The notes beneath the pieces are model-generated. The model worked only from the letters and a program-made list of their open reading frames with translations. It did no database searches and was not told the origin of the DNA. This document shows positions 7,956 through 16,489 of a stretch of 64,000 bases of DNA, piece by piece. Within the stretch, counting starts at the first letter, position 1. Each line of letters starts with the position of its first letter. Position numbers and translations under genes: made by a program. This DNA is from Infirmifilum lucidum. GTDB taxonomy: Archaea > Thermoproteota > Thermoprotei > Thermofilales > Thermofilaceae. The stretch lies in contig NZ_CP062310.1 in assembly GCF_014876775.1 (NCBI RefSeq), forward strand, positions 1,561,847 through 1,625,846, in the 5' to 3' direction.

Positions 7956-9005
7956 CTACAGGAAGTACGATGCGTAGATGTTCTTCGGCCTCGCCGGCGT
8001 TGCCACGATCTTCACAGTTCTCCCCACGCCCTCTCTTAGCGCCAGCTCGTACACGAGCTTGTAGGCCACGAGGTCTTCCATCGCGAAGCCCACAGAGTCG
8101 AATAGCGTGACCTCCGACTGGCTTGTCCTGCCGGGCTTCAGCCCCAGGACTATCTCGCCGAGGTGCGCGTAGACTTTCTCCCTCGGCACTTGCTGGGCCT
8201 CGCCCTCGCGGAGCGCCTGGTCTGGGAAGTCTACTACGAGCTTAGCCCTCTCCACGAGGGCTTTCTCGAGCTCCACCTTGCCCGGGGAGTCGGAGCCGAC
8301 AGCGTTCATGTGCGCCCCGTCCCGCACCCACGAGTTGTACACTACGGGAGGCGTCCCCGCGGGCTTGCAGGTCAGCGTCGTGAGGACGTCCGCCCTAGAA
8401 GCCACGACCTCCGGACCCGCCGGGGAGACGTCGAAGCTTATCCTAGACGCGGTGGAGGCGAAGTCCCTTAGGGCCTCGCTGTCCACGTCGTAGGCGTAGA
8501 CTGCGGAGGGCTTCACGACCAGGGAGAGGGCGTGGAGGTGGGGGAGAGACTGGGCGCCTGTCCCTATGACGCCTAGGGCCTCGCTGTCCCTCCTCGCGAG
8601 GTACTTCGTCGCGAGGGCCGTCGCCGCGGCGGTGCGGAGGGCCGTGAGTATAGTCGACTCTGCGAGCATTAGCGGTAGCCCCGTCTCGCCGTCTACGAGG
8701 ACGCCCAGGGCCATTATGGTCGACAGCCCGTACTCCCGCGGGTTGAGCGGGTGTGTGTTGACGACCTTCACCGCGAAGAACCTGGAGTCTGCGGCGGGCA
8801 TGGACTCGACGGAGCCCTTCTCGAAGTAGAACTCGTGCCTCGCGGGAACCCTTATCTCGCCCCTAGCGAACAGCGCGAACCCCTCTTCAAGCCTGTGCAT
8901 CATGAGCCTCAGGAACTCCTCGAGGCCCACGCGCTTGACCAGGCCGGCGACGTCTACCTCGTCTAGCAGGAGCGTCTCGACGCGCGGCCTGTCCCCAGAG
9001 GCCAA
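7956..9005 (-). CDS. Ornithine cyclodeaminase / mu-crystallin family dehydrogenase
   Basis: A cytosolic NAD(P)-binding enzyme of about 349 residues. The family includes ornithine cyclodeaminase, alanine dehydrogenase and imine reductases. The dinucleotide-binding motif GVIGTGAQSLPHL, the upstream TALRTAAATALATKYLAR and the late VGFAMEDLVAYKLVYE are characteristic. The exact substrate cannot be told. The frame is open back to 9101, but the first 32 residues are not family-like; TTG 9005 is chosen because GCTTAAG at about 9037-9043 is a well-placed TATA box for it. Neighbours do not indicate a pathway. Confidence 0.8.
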   Translation of the reverse strand: MASGDRPRVETLLLDEVDVAGLVKRVGLEEFLRLMMHRLEEGFALFARGEIRVPARHEFYFEKGSVESMPAADSRFFAVKVVNTHPLNPREYGLSTIMALGVLVDGETGLPLMLAESTILTALRTAAATALATKYLARRDSEALGVIGTGAQSLPHLHALSLVVKPSAVYAYDVDSEALRDFASTASRISFDVSPAGPEVVASRADVLTTLTCKPAGTPPVVYNSWVRDGAHMNAVGSDSPGKVELEKALVERAKLVVDFPDQALREGEAQQVPREKVYAHLGEIVLGLKPGRTSQSEVTLFDSVGFAMEDLVAYKLVYELALREGVGRTVKIVATPARPKNIYASYFL

Positions 9006-9123
9006 GCCCCAGCACCCACCGCATTCGAGCAGTAGGCATCTTAAGCTTACTGGAGCTGGAAGTGAAAAGTTTACAGCTGAAGGCCTGTGGGCTGTGTACA
9101 TTTACCATATTTATAAGCCTAGG

Positions 9124-9569
9124 ATGACTGTATGGCCCGTGGGGGAGTCTGAGAGGCGAGTCGACAGGCTCGACATCTTGGTTGGGTACATGGGCGGGGA
9201 GCGGAGGGACGTCCTCGAGAAGAAAGTTCTCGAAGCCTTCAGAGGGGCCCTCGAGGAGAAGGGGGTCGAGCCAAGTAGAGTGGAGAGGCTGAGGCTGAGG
9301 GACGAGGACGGTAGCCTAACGGGCGTCAGGGGCAGGGTTATCGACGTTGGCGTCCTTTCCGAGGGCGAGGAGGTATACGTTGTTAAGGCCAAGCCCTGGG
9401 CCGACGTAGAGCACGTGGAGTCGTTGCGCGTCGAGGCAGAGGCTGTCGGCAGGGCTCTGGGCAAGCGCGTGGCGGGGGTCTTCCTCGTGGCTGTCACGTG
9501 GACAGGGAGGCCTACGAGAGGGCTAGGGAGCTCGGAGTCGAGGTCGTCTGCGGCCACGTGGTAGAGTAG
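9124..9569 (+). pseudogene. Frameshifted nuclease-like gene (PD-(D/E)XK-type, related to 19.1 kb gene)
   Basis: The frame begins MTVWPVGESERRVDRLDIL (GTG 9139 is also possible, 27 bases after a TATTTATA box) and runs in one phase to about 9496. Its sensible continuation, VDREAYERARELGVEVV, is in the next phase and ends at 9567-9569. The original phase instead ends at 9564 with a tail rich in S, R and W. One missing base at about 9496-9500 explains this. The C-terminal half resembles the nuclease-like gene at 19.1 kb in length and order of elements, but the usual E-x-K is here VVKAK. Probably inactive, or a sequencing error. Confidence 0.6.
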
Positions 9570-9840
9570 CTGCCCCCGTCTCCAGGGTAGACCCCCGTGC
9601 TATTGTATATATAATTACGATTTAATTGTGCAGTTTCTCTGGACTTCCTCTATTCCCAGAACTCTCGAGGTACTGACCCGCTCACAGCTGTCCTAGAGTG
9701 CCGCGGAGCCCGTTGTAACTGTTACTCTTCCCGCGCGTGGCAGGATCCCTGTAGCCTGTGAATAACGGTGTTATTACTAAATAAACCATTATTATAATTG
9801 AAGCAACCCTTGTTATTTTTGATAAGCATAATGTTATTGT
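9570..9840. other. AT-rich stretch between convergent genes
   Basis: From 9600 to 9630 and 9757 to 9840 the DNA is strongly AT-rich, with short inverted repeats such as ATAACGGTGTTAT near 9762. It may hold terminators for the two genes that meet here. No gene is seen. Confidence 0.35.
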
Positions 9841-10491
9841 CTAAGATAACGTGGTTGTACTATGCTCCCGCGAGGCCTCCGCCGCCTGCCACCAACCCGC
9901 GCCCCCTTCCTCCACGCAGAAGACGTATGACCCTCTTACATCGAGCTTTAGCCCGCTCCCCTTAATCCTCTCGTTAACCTCCTCTACCGCCTTGTTCACG
10001 TCCTCAGCTCTCCTCAACCGCCTGCCGAACACCCTCGCTAGTGACGGGGCTTTTGTCCAGTCAGTCCTGGTCTTCCCGTTTAGCTTTCTGCAGTCCTCCC
10101 TCACGAGGTTGTAGACAGTGACGTCATATTGCTGGGTGCGCGTAGAGGGCGAGATAATGCTGGTGAGTTGCCGGGTCGCAACTGTGGCTATCCGCTTGAG
10201 CAGGAGGCCTTTCAGGTCTATCCGCTGGCGTATCATAAGAGGCCCGAAGAGTGGCCGCTCGGTTTCCTCGCCCTTTATAGTCTCCTCTGCCCTATATAGG
10301 GCATCGTAGATTGTATCTAGCTCTGGGACTACGATCGGGACAAGCAAGGCTTCTTTAAGTGTAATGCGGGGCTGTTTGCTCGACACGACGACGTATACTA
10401 GCTTATACTCCTTGGACTTCTCGCCCATTTTGACAACGTCCTCGAGGTCAGCTCTCGCTCTTCCAAGCTGTGTGGGGTCTCCTGTAACCAT
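9841..10491 (-). CDS. Hypothetical protein, 216 residues
   Basis: A soluble protein with balanced charge that I do not recognise. It has no membrane segment and no clear motif; the second half is rich in R, K and E and may be helical (RRAEDVNKAVEEVNERIKG), ending in a low-complexity S/T tail. It starts 25 bases after the stop of the ATPase gene on the same strand, so both likely form an operon. The opposite strand also has open frames, but these look like shadows. The surroundings (IS-end remnant, AT-rich DNA, broken gene) suggest an accessory region. Confidence 0.5.
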   Translation of the reverse strand: MVTGDPTQLGRARADLEDVVKMGEKSKEYKLVYVVVSSKQPRITLKEALLVPIVVPELDTIYDALYRAEETIKGEETERPLFGPLMIRQRIDLKGLLLKRIATVATRQLTSIISPSTRTQQYDVTVYNLVREDCRKLNGKTRTDWTKAPSLARVFGRRLRRAEDVNKAVEEVNERIKGSGLKLDVRGSYVFCVEEGGAGWWQAAEASREHSTTTLS

Positions 10492-10516
10492 AGGCCCGGC
10501 TTCTAAGGTTGGGGGC

Positions 10517-11791
10517 CTAGAGGTTGCCTGCTCTCAGGGCTTTCTCGCTCGCCCTCCTCGAGGCCTCGACTAGGTCTTCGGGCCCGTACGCCTCGTCGAG
10601 CCACGCCGCCTCCGGCCTCTCGGTTAGGCTGACGGCCCCGAACTTCGGCACGCCTAGCTTCCTGGCCAGCTCTGCGCCCCTCCTCGCCTCGGCCTCCGTC
10701 ACTGCTCCGACTTTCACTTCGTAGGCTATGGCTGGCGCCCCGGAAGCGTCGAGGAGGACTACGTCCAGGTCTCCCTCCGGGGTCACGGTGTACGCCTGCC
10801 TGAGCCCCTTGTACTCGGCTAGTACCTCGCCTACCGCGAACTGCGCCTCCAACGCGAACCTGGCCTTCAGGTCTTCTGGCCGTGGCTGTAGCCCGGCGGA
10901 GAGGTACTTCTCGTCCGCGTAGAGTAGGAGCGAGACAGCGGGGCTTGCGAGCCTGTAGTAGCTCTTCGCGCCCCGCGTCCTCCAGAGCCTGATTCCCTCG
11001 ACGAGCCCCATGCCCTCAAGGACTCCCAGCAGGCCTGTGACAGTGCTAGGCGCGGGGCTCGAAACTAGGCCCGCGCTGTAGAGTCTCTGCGATACGGCGC
11101 TGAGCCTCCACTCGCCGGACGCTAGCGCTCTGAGCGTGGCCTCGTAGGCCCTAGTGAGGCTCCTCTCCTCCTCCATGAACACCTCGCCTACGAGCCCCCC
11201 GGCGGCCATCGAGAGGGGCTCGGCCTTGAGGGCCAGGTCTTCCCAGGGCTTCCTCGAGAAGTCCAAGTGCGGGATGAGCCACGGATCCCTGGCGACGACG
11301 GCCCACAGGACAGCGTCGCGCGGGCCCATGTGCCTCGAGAGCGAGGCTACAGTGTCGGACATGCTGGCCACTCTGACGGGGAGGGGCGCGAGGAGGCCCA
11401 GGAGGGGGCTCCGGGAGTCGAACACCTTTCTCGAGACCCCGAGGCTCGAGCCGCAGAGCACGAGCCTGCCTTTGGCCTCCTGGTAGGCGACTGCCACTAG
11501 ATCCCAGTACTTCTCCGGGAGCCTCTGGAACTCGTCCAGCACGGCTAGAGCCTCCTCGCCTCTCACCCTTGCGGTGACGGCCTTCAGGCAGTCTGCTAGA
11601 GGTAGAGTGTCCACGCCCCCGCTACTCTCAACTATGCACTCACCTCCCCTCGTCACAGTAACGTACATGTCCCAGTCGAGGCACCTCCTCAATAGCCACG
11701 TCTTCCCGGTCTTGCGCCTGCCGTATACCAGTAGCCAGCCCTCGGTCGCTCTAAGCCAGCTACACTCCCTCCGGGCAATTTCTATCACCAT
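10517..11791 (-). CDS. Archaeal P-loop ATPase with C-terminal nuclease-like domain
   Basis: About 424 residues in the archaeal ATPase family (PF01637 type). Walker A is GRRKTGKTW just after the start, Walker B is ALAVLDEFQ, a winged-helix region lies in the middle (AVSQRLYSAGLVSS), and the C-terminus has a PD-(D/E)XK-like core, GDLDVVLLD followed by AYEVKVG. These proteins are lineage-specific and often near mobile DNA; function is unknown, probably DNA-related. The frame is open to 11920, but that extension reads through the IS-end hairpin, so ATG 11791 is chosen; it has its own TATA box. Confidence 0.78.
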   Translation of the reverse strand: MVIEIARRECSWLRATEGWLLVYGRRKTGKTWLLRRCLDWDMYVTVTRGGECIVESSGGVDTLPLADCLKAVTARVRGEEALAVLDEFQRLPEKYWDLVAVAYQEAKGRLVLCGSSLGVSRKVFDSRSPLLGLLAPLPVRVASMSDTVASLSRHMGPRDAVLWAVVARDPWLIPHLDFSRKPWEDLALKAEPLSMAAGGLVGEVFMEEERSLTRAYEATLRALASGEWRLSAVSQRLYSAGLVSSPAPSTVTGLLGVLEGMGLVEGIRLWRTRGAKSYYRLASPAVSLLLYADEKYLSAGLQPRPEDLKARFALEAQFAVGEVLAEYKGLRQAYTVTPEGDLDVVLLDASGAPAIAYEVKVGAVTEAEARRGAELARKLGVPKFGAVSLTERPEAAWLDEAYGPEDLVEASRRASEKALRAGNL

Positions 11792-11828
11792 GGTGATATC
11801 ACTGTAATGATATTGCAGATATAATAAA
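11783..11828 (-). promoter_or_regulatory. Promoter with two palindromes at the ATPase start
   Basis: On the minus strand TTTATTATAT (about 11820-11829) is a TATA box some 30 bases before ATG 11791. Between it and the gene are ATATCA...TGATAT (an inverted repeat with a 6-base spacer, 11796-11813). A perfect 16-bp palindrome TATCACCATGGTGATA at 11783-11798 covers the start codon itself. This suggests an operator, possibly for autoregulation. Confidence 0.5.
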
Positions 11829-11873
11829 TCTTTTTCCAGCACGGCTACTGCAACCCGGCTAGCCTGTTTACAA

Positions 11874-11910
11874 CTGAAAGCCTCGCCCTTCAGGGCGGGG
11901 AGGACGTCAG
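11874..11910 (+). mobile_element. Probable IS200/IS605-type right-end remnant
   Basis: The 37-base segment runs CTGAAAG, then a hairpin with 9 paired bases (CCTCGCCCT at 11881-11889 with AGGGCGGGG at 11892-11900, two-base loop), then AGGACGTCAG. This hairpin plus AGGANGTCA tail is the typical right end of IS200/IS605 elements behind tnpB in archaea. No transposase or tnpB gene is near it, so it is a solo end or remnant. It supplies the stop codon of the minus-strand gene that ends at 11907. Confidence 0.5.
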
Positions 11911-12233
11911 TCTCGCGCAAGCCCGAAGGGTGTGGGTCTCGATAGGCCGTAGCGGGGGGAGATCACTATGTCCGTGAGCACTTCCCTGGACTCGACGTCC
12001 CCCGCTACCACTTTAACAAAGGCCCTCCTCGTGTAGTACCACGCCCTGAGCGGTCCTCCAGCAGTCTCCAGCGTCACCTCGAACGACCCTTCGGGGGGCC
12101 AGAGGCCCAGCTCTTTGGCGACGTCGATTGGGATCAGGAGTTGCGGGAAGGGGGCCTCATAACCGCTGTTCAGGAGGGCCACGAGCTCCACTTCCCTCTC
12201 TGTCCTCACTCTTATCCTCAGCCTTACCGGCAT
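11907..12233 (-). CDS. Retropepsin-like (clan AA) small protein
   Basis: A 108-residue protein resembling archaeal members of the retropepsin-fold family: ALLNSGYEAPFPQLLIP, then DVAKELGLWPPEGS. The expected catalytic D-T/S-G is N-S-G here, so proteolytic activity is doubtful; my impression is that related archaeal proteins also carry Asn. Function is unknown. The stop codon TGA lies inside the IS-end remnant, so the C-terminus may have been altered by insertion. A possible partner frame overlaps its start. Confidence 0.55.
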   Translation of the reverse strand: MPVRLRIRVRTEREVELVALLNSGYEAPFPQLLIPIDVAKELGLWPPEGSFEVTLETAGGPLRAWYYTRRAFVKVVAGDVESREVLTDIVISPRYGLSRPTPFGLARD

Positions 12234-12412
12234 CTCCAGCTACCCTTATCCTGCCCACTTTGACGGGCAGCTTGAACCTTATCCTCCCGACGAAGACCCT
12301 CACGTGGAGAAAAAGCCTGGAGTGGCTTAAAAAGGTTATCGGAGAGCCCCCGAGACCCCCCCTCCACCTCTATCTCCTCAATTCTCCTAATAAATGTGGG
12401 GACAGTGAACGC
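12224..12412 (-). pseudogene. Possible broken small gene upstream of the retropepsin-like gene
   Basis: A frame from GTG 12412 reads AFTVPTFIRRIEEIEVEGG and then meets a run of seven G (12356-12362 as C on the plus strand). Shifting phase there gives a more protein-like continuation (LFLHVRVFVGRIRFKLPVK) that runs into the next gene. This could be a frameshifted partner of the retropepsin-like gene, or chance. Evidence is weak. Confidence 0.25.
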
Positions 12413-12551
12413 CACGACAGATGCGGGGAAGAAGGTGTAAGGGCATAAGTCCAAAATCCGTTATTGCAGGCCCTCTGCGGCAGCACTTCTAGCCAGGTTG
12501 AACGGGTCAAGAGAAGCAACTTCACCTTTAGTAATAAAAAATCTTAAAGAG

Positions 12552-12566
12552 CAATTTTTATATAGG
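12552..12566 (+). promoter_or_regulatory. TATA box of the oligopeptide ABC operon
   Basis: ATTTTTATATAGG lies about 26-30 bases before ATG 12589 in an AT-rich stretch, as expected for a leaderless archaeal transcript starting the binding-protein gene. Confidence 0.6.
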
Positions 12567-12588
12567 CGTTTTTTCTAAAATATGTATT

Positions 12589-14517
12589 ATGGGCGAGAAA
12601 AAGCCCGAAGAAAAGCCCAGAGCGAGGCCTAAAGCTCTATATATCGCTGCCGCTATTATCGTGGTAATCGTTTTAGCCGCTCTAGCTTATATCCTAACGC
12701 TTCCTAAAGCCCCTCAAGTTGCATGGCAATTACCTCTCCCCCCTGATGCCAGGAGAGGGGACGTGTTGGTTATAGAGAATCACCACGGCACGCACGCAGA
12801 TCCCCAGAACTTCAACCGTCTGGTTCCTGGCAGACCTGGATGGGGTGCTACTGGTTATAGCCAGGTTTGCGCAGGCGCCCTCTGGTATATAAACACTACG
12901 AATTCAGAACTTATTAGCTGGTTGGCTGCAGGTCCTCCGGAATACTCTCCAGACTATAGGGAGGTGACTATCTACCTGAGGAAAGGTATTACCTGGAGTG
13001 ACGGAGTCCCATTCACTGCTGATGATGTAGTGTTCCACATAAACTTGATCAGGAATACACAAGGTCTTTTCGGTAATGCCATCTTCAAGAAGTGGGTTGC
13101 TGATGTTTCGAAGGTTGACGACTATACCGTCAAAGTCAAGCTCACTGAGCCTAACCCAAGGTTCCACCTATTCTTGACGGTGGTAATCTACGGATCTCCT
13201 TATAATGGTATAGTACCGAAACACATATGGGAGAAGGAAGACCCCCTCAAGTTCAAGTTTTACCCGCCAGTCTGCCTAGGACCGTATGTACTGAAACAAG
13301 TGGATCCGGGGGGTAACTGGTTCCTATGGGAGAGGAATGAGAACTGGTGGGGTACGAGGCTTTATGGCATGAAACCGGCTCCCAAGTACGTGCTATTCAT
13401 ACACCACGGGCCTGAAGATAAGAAGGCTTTAGCTATGTCGAGACACGAACTCGATGCTATAAGAACCTTCCTGCCGGAAAACTTCCAGGTAGTGTGGCAG
13501 AACAACAAGTATATAGGTGGATGGAGGAAGGAGCCGCCCTTTGCCTGGCTCTTCGACGCTTGTGTTAAAGGCATAGCCTTTAATCTCCAGAGGTATCCCT
13601 ACAACATAACTGAGGTCAGACTTGCTTTAAGGCATGTAATAAACTTCAAGGCTATATATGAGGCCTTCGAGGGACCTGACGGATCTCTGCCTTCAGTGGC
13701 AGCTCTACCTGTTGTACCAACCCCCCTGGCTGTCAAACTATATTACGAACCACTTGAAAGTGAGCTAGTTAAACTGGGTTATGATCCAAGTATAAAGTGG
13801 TGGAAATATGACCCTGAGAAGGCTGCCCGGCTTCTTGAAAGTGTAGGATTTAAGAAGGGGCCTGACGGTAAATGGCGCCTACCCAACGGCGAGAAATGGG
13901 TTATAAACATAATAGCCCCGAGTGGCTTTGAAATGGAGAGCCAGAGGATAGCCTTCTTAGTTGCCGACCAGTGGAAAGCTTTTGACATAGAAGTTAACGT
14001 TAACCCAGTTGAAACTGGAGTATTCTCGCCTTCATGGAGCAGAGGCACATTCGACGTGGGAGCATTCTGGCCCGGCTGCTCACTCCTGGCAGACTTAACG
14101 CCCCATATACAATGGTGGCACAGCAAGTACTTTGACCCCTCTGCACCAAGCATTGGGTGGGCTGGCTACTCCTTCCCAAAGAGAGATTTATTGAACAGCA
14201 TAATAGACGAGATGGAGCGAACGCCTTCAGGAGACCCCAAGATCTACGAGCTGGGCCGAGAAGCTCTATTGATATGGGCTGAGCAGGCGCCATGGATAGG
14301 TTTCTTCCCAACACCGTTCTATACTTTAAACGACAATTACGTGTGGACAAACTGGCCTCACTACCCCGATAACTACTACATGGATCCAGTCTACTGGTGG
14401 GCTCAAATGCAGTTTATAATACTCCAGCTTAAACCAACAGGCAACGTTGAGAGGCTAGATAAGACTATGCCGGGAAAGCCTCCTGTGCTACCCATTGAGA
14501 TTCCCAAAAAGCCCTAA
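12589..14517 (+). CDS. Oligopeptide ABC transporter, solute-binding protein (family 5)
   Basis: A 642-residue extracellular peptide-binding protein. It has a charged cytosolic leader, one N-terminal membrane anchor (about residues 17-38), then a family-5 solute-binding domain: GVPFTADDVVFHINLI and LRKGITWSDG are typical. It captures oligopeptides, or possibly sugars as in some thermophiles, outside the cell and delivers them to the permeases encoded next. It is the first gene of a five-gene importer (12589-18455). Base composition and codon use are distinctly more AT-rich than the genes on either side, suggesting transfer. Confidence 0.9.
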   Translation: MGEKKPEEKPRARPKALYIAAAIIVVIVLAALAYILTLPKAPQVAWQLPLPPDARRGDVLVIENHHGTHADPQNFNRLVPGRPGWGATGYSQVCAGALWYINTTNSELISWLAAGPPEYSPDYREVTIYLRKGITWSDGVPFTADDVVFHINLIRNTQGLFGNAIFKKWVADVSKVDDYTVKVKLTEPNPRFHLFLTVVIYGSPYNGIVPKHIWEKEDPLKFKFYPPVCLGPYVLKQVDPGGNWFLWERNENWWGTRLYGMKPAPKYVLFIHHGPEDKKALAMSRHELDAIRTFLPENFQVVWQNNKYIGGWRKEPPFAWLFDACVKGIAFNLQRYPYNITEVRLALRHVINFKAIYEAFEGPDGSLPSVAALPVVPTPLAVKLYYEPLESELVKLGYDPSIKWWKYDPEKAARLLESVGFKKGPDGKWRLPNGEKWVINIIAPSGFEMESQRIAFLVADQWKAFDIEVNVNPVETGVFSPSWSRGTFDVGAFWPGCSLLADLTPHIQWWHSKYFDPSAPSIGWAGYSFPKRDLLNSIIDEMERTPSGDPKIYELGREALLIWAEQAPWIGFFPTPFYTLNDNYVWTNWPHYPDNYYMDPVYWWAQMQFIILQLKPTGNVERLDKTMPGKPPVLPIEIPKKP

Positions 14518-14565
14518 ATAACTTAGGCAAAAATGAGGTTCTTTTTTCTTTGTTGGTAGGTGTTG

Positions 14566-15576
14566 ATGTCTGGAGAGGGTCTCCTAAGATTTGCCTTAAT
14601 AAGGGTAGTGTACTTCTTTGCAACTATATTTACGGCATTTAGCCTAACTTACCTACTCCTTAGGCTTATGCCTGTTAATGCCGTGGAGAACGTAATTACC
14701 CAAATCACTGCCCAAGGTATGATCTACGATCCTGAGGCTTTAAATATCCTAAGGAGACAACTCTACGAAATCTTCGGGCTTGTAGGATCTCCCTGGGAGC
14801 AATACCTCAGGTATCTTAGGGGCGTCTTCACACTCGATTTTGGCCCCTCAATACTAGCCTTCCCGACTCCAGCCAAGAGTCTCGTGGTCAGGTATCTTCC
14901 GTGGACTATTGGACTGCTCTTCTTCACGACTATTATCTCATGGGTCATTGGAAACTTACTGGGCATGTTGTCAGCGCTTAAGGAGGAGTCCATACTCTCA
15001 AAGATCCTCCAGGGAGTAGCTGTAACTCTCTACCCCATACCCTATTATGTAATGGCTCTAGTCCTCATATTTTTACTAGCCTATTTAATCCCTATTTTCC
15101 CGCTTAGTGGGTCTTCTATTTACATGGAGAGGCTGGATCTAGGCACAGTGCTCAGTATTCTCCGTGCAGCGACACTCCCTGCTCTCTCAATAGTGATAGT
15201 AAGTGCATTAGGCTGGTGGTTTCTCAGCTCTAGGACTCTAACTCTGAGAGTTAAAGCAGAGGATTATGTAGAGCAAGCTTACCTGAGAGGTCTTCCCGAG
15301 GGACTAATCGTGAAGAAGTATATTATGAGGAATATATTACTCCCACAAGTGACTGCTCTGGGATTAGCCTTAGGTACTATCTTCAGCGGAGCCGTAATAA
15401 CAGAGGCCATTTTCGCTTACCCGGGTCTTGGCCTCCTTCTTTTTAGAGCAATAAGTACAGGCGATTACTCTACGGCTCTGAGTATCGTAAGTCTCTCTAT
15501 ATATGGGGTTGCTCTCGGAACTCTTATCCTCGACCTTATCTATCCTCTCATAGACCCTAGAGTAGGACACAGGTGA
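14566..15576 (+). CDS. Oligopeptide ABC transporter permease, DppB-like
   Basis: Membrane subunit of about 336 residues with six predicted helices. The cytoplasmic ATPase-contact loop is visible (YVEQAYLRGLPEGLIVKKYI). The N-terminal segment has the DppB/OppB pattern TYLLLRLMPVNAVENVI. GTG 14560, TTG 14563 and ATG 14566 are adjacent possible starts; ATG is preferred. It follows the binding-protein gene by 48 bases and precedes the second permease by 4. Confidence 0.9.
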   Translation: MSGEGLLRFALIRVVYFFATIFTAFSLTYLLLRLMPVNAVENVITQITAQGMIYDPEALNILRRQLYEIFGLVGSPWEQYLRYLRGVFTLDFGPSILAFPTPAKSLVVRYLPWTIGLLFFTTIISWVIGNLLGMLSALKEESILSKILQGVAVTLYPIPYYVMALVLIFLLAYLIPIFPLSGSSIYMERLDLGTVLSILRAATLPALSIVIVSALGWWFLSSRTLTLRVKAEDYVEQAYLRGLPEGLIVKKYIMRNILLPQVTALGLALGTIFSGAVITEAIFAYPGLGLLLFRAISTGDYSTALSIVSLSIYGVALGTLILDLIYPLIDPRVGHR

Positions 15577-15580
15577 GAAC

Positions 15581-16489
15581 ATGAGAAAGCAGCCTCTCTT
15601 GACAAGAATAGGTGAACTTTTTAAGCCCCTTGTAAGATATACTCTTCTTCTTTATAAATTCAACCTTAAATTCAGGGTAGGTCTATTAACTCTGACGGCG
15701 CTCATACTCTTTGGCGCGATCTCCGTTGCGACACCGCCGCATCACTGGAAATGGTTTGTGCTTCCTAAGGATCAACCCCCCTCTCTTTCAAGTATAGACG
15801 TTATCATGGGTACTACGACCAATGGGAGGAGCGTCTTCTGGGCCTCAACAAATGCTGTACTCAATTCTCTAGTCATAGCTATTCTCACTGCCTTGATAGC
15901 ATCTCATGTGGGACTCTTCATAGGGCTTGTTGCGGGGTACCGGGGAGGTCTTATTGATAGGACTCTAATGTTCATAACGGATTCTTTTGTGGTTATACCC
16001 CAGCTACCGTTGCTCATACTACTAGCAATGCTCCTTAGGGATATTCTCACAATACCCTTCATGGCTCTCCTTATATCAGTGAGTTCATGGCCTTGGCCGG
16101 CTAGGCAGGTGAGAGCCATGGTAATTAGCTTGAGGGAGAGAGAGTTTGTGTCTACAGCTATTCTCACGGGGATACCAGAATGGCAGGTTATCTTGAAAGA
16201 AATAATGCCGCACCTGCTGGGATGGCATTTAATTAATGCCACTAATACGGTACTCTATGCAATAGGTGCTGAAGTAGGTCTTTCAGTTTTAGGCCTCTCA
16301 ATACTGTCTATAGATACTCTAGGGACAATGATATACTGGTCTATGATAGGCTACCCATCGCTCTTTAGGGGAGTTTGGTGGTGGCCTCTTCCACCTATAA
16401 TTCTCACAATAGTTGTCTTTGTAAGCCTATATCTTGTCTCAACAGCAATAGCTGAGAGTATAGAATCTAAGCGGGGGGTGATCTCTTAA
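15581..16489 (+). CDS. Oligopeptide ABC transporter permease, DppC-like
   Basis: A 302-residue membrane protein, the partner of the DppB-like subunit. It has an N-terminal helix (LLTLTALILFGAISVA), an external loop, then the transport core with the coupling loop FVSTAILTGIPEWQVILKEI. The next gene starts immediately after its stop codon, so expression of permease and ATPase is tightly coupled. Confidence 0.9.
   Translation: MRKQPLLTRIGELFKPLVRYTLLLYKFNLKFRVGLLTLTALILFGAISVATPPHHWKWFVLPKDQPPSLSSIDVIMGTTTNGRSVFWASTNAVLNSLVIAILTALIASHVGLFIGLVAGYRGGLIDRTLMFITDSFVVIPQLPLLILLAMLLRDILTIPFMALLISVSSWPWPARQVRAMVISLREREFVSTAILTGIPEWQVILKEIMPHLLGWHLINATNTVLYAIGAEVGLSVLGLSILSIDTLGTMIYWSMIGYPSLFRGVWWWPLPPIILTIVVFVSLYLVSTAIAESIESKRGVIS

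Noticed and set aside
8902..9123. N-terminal extension of the 9124 frame
   Set aside because: It overlaps the cyclodeaminase gene in antisense and the promoter; a TATA box at about 9108 rules it out.
11792..11920. 43-residue extension of the ATPase
   Set aside because: It translates the IS-end hairpin and lies upstream of the promoter.
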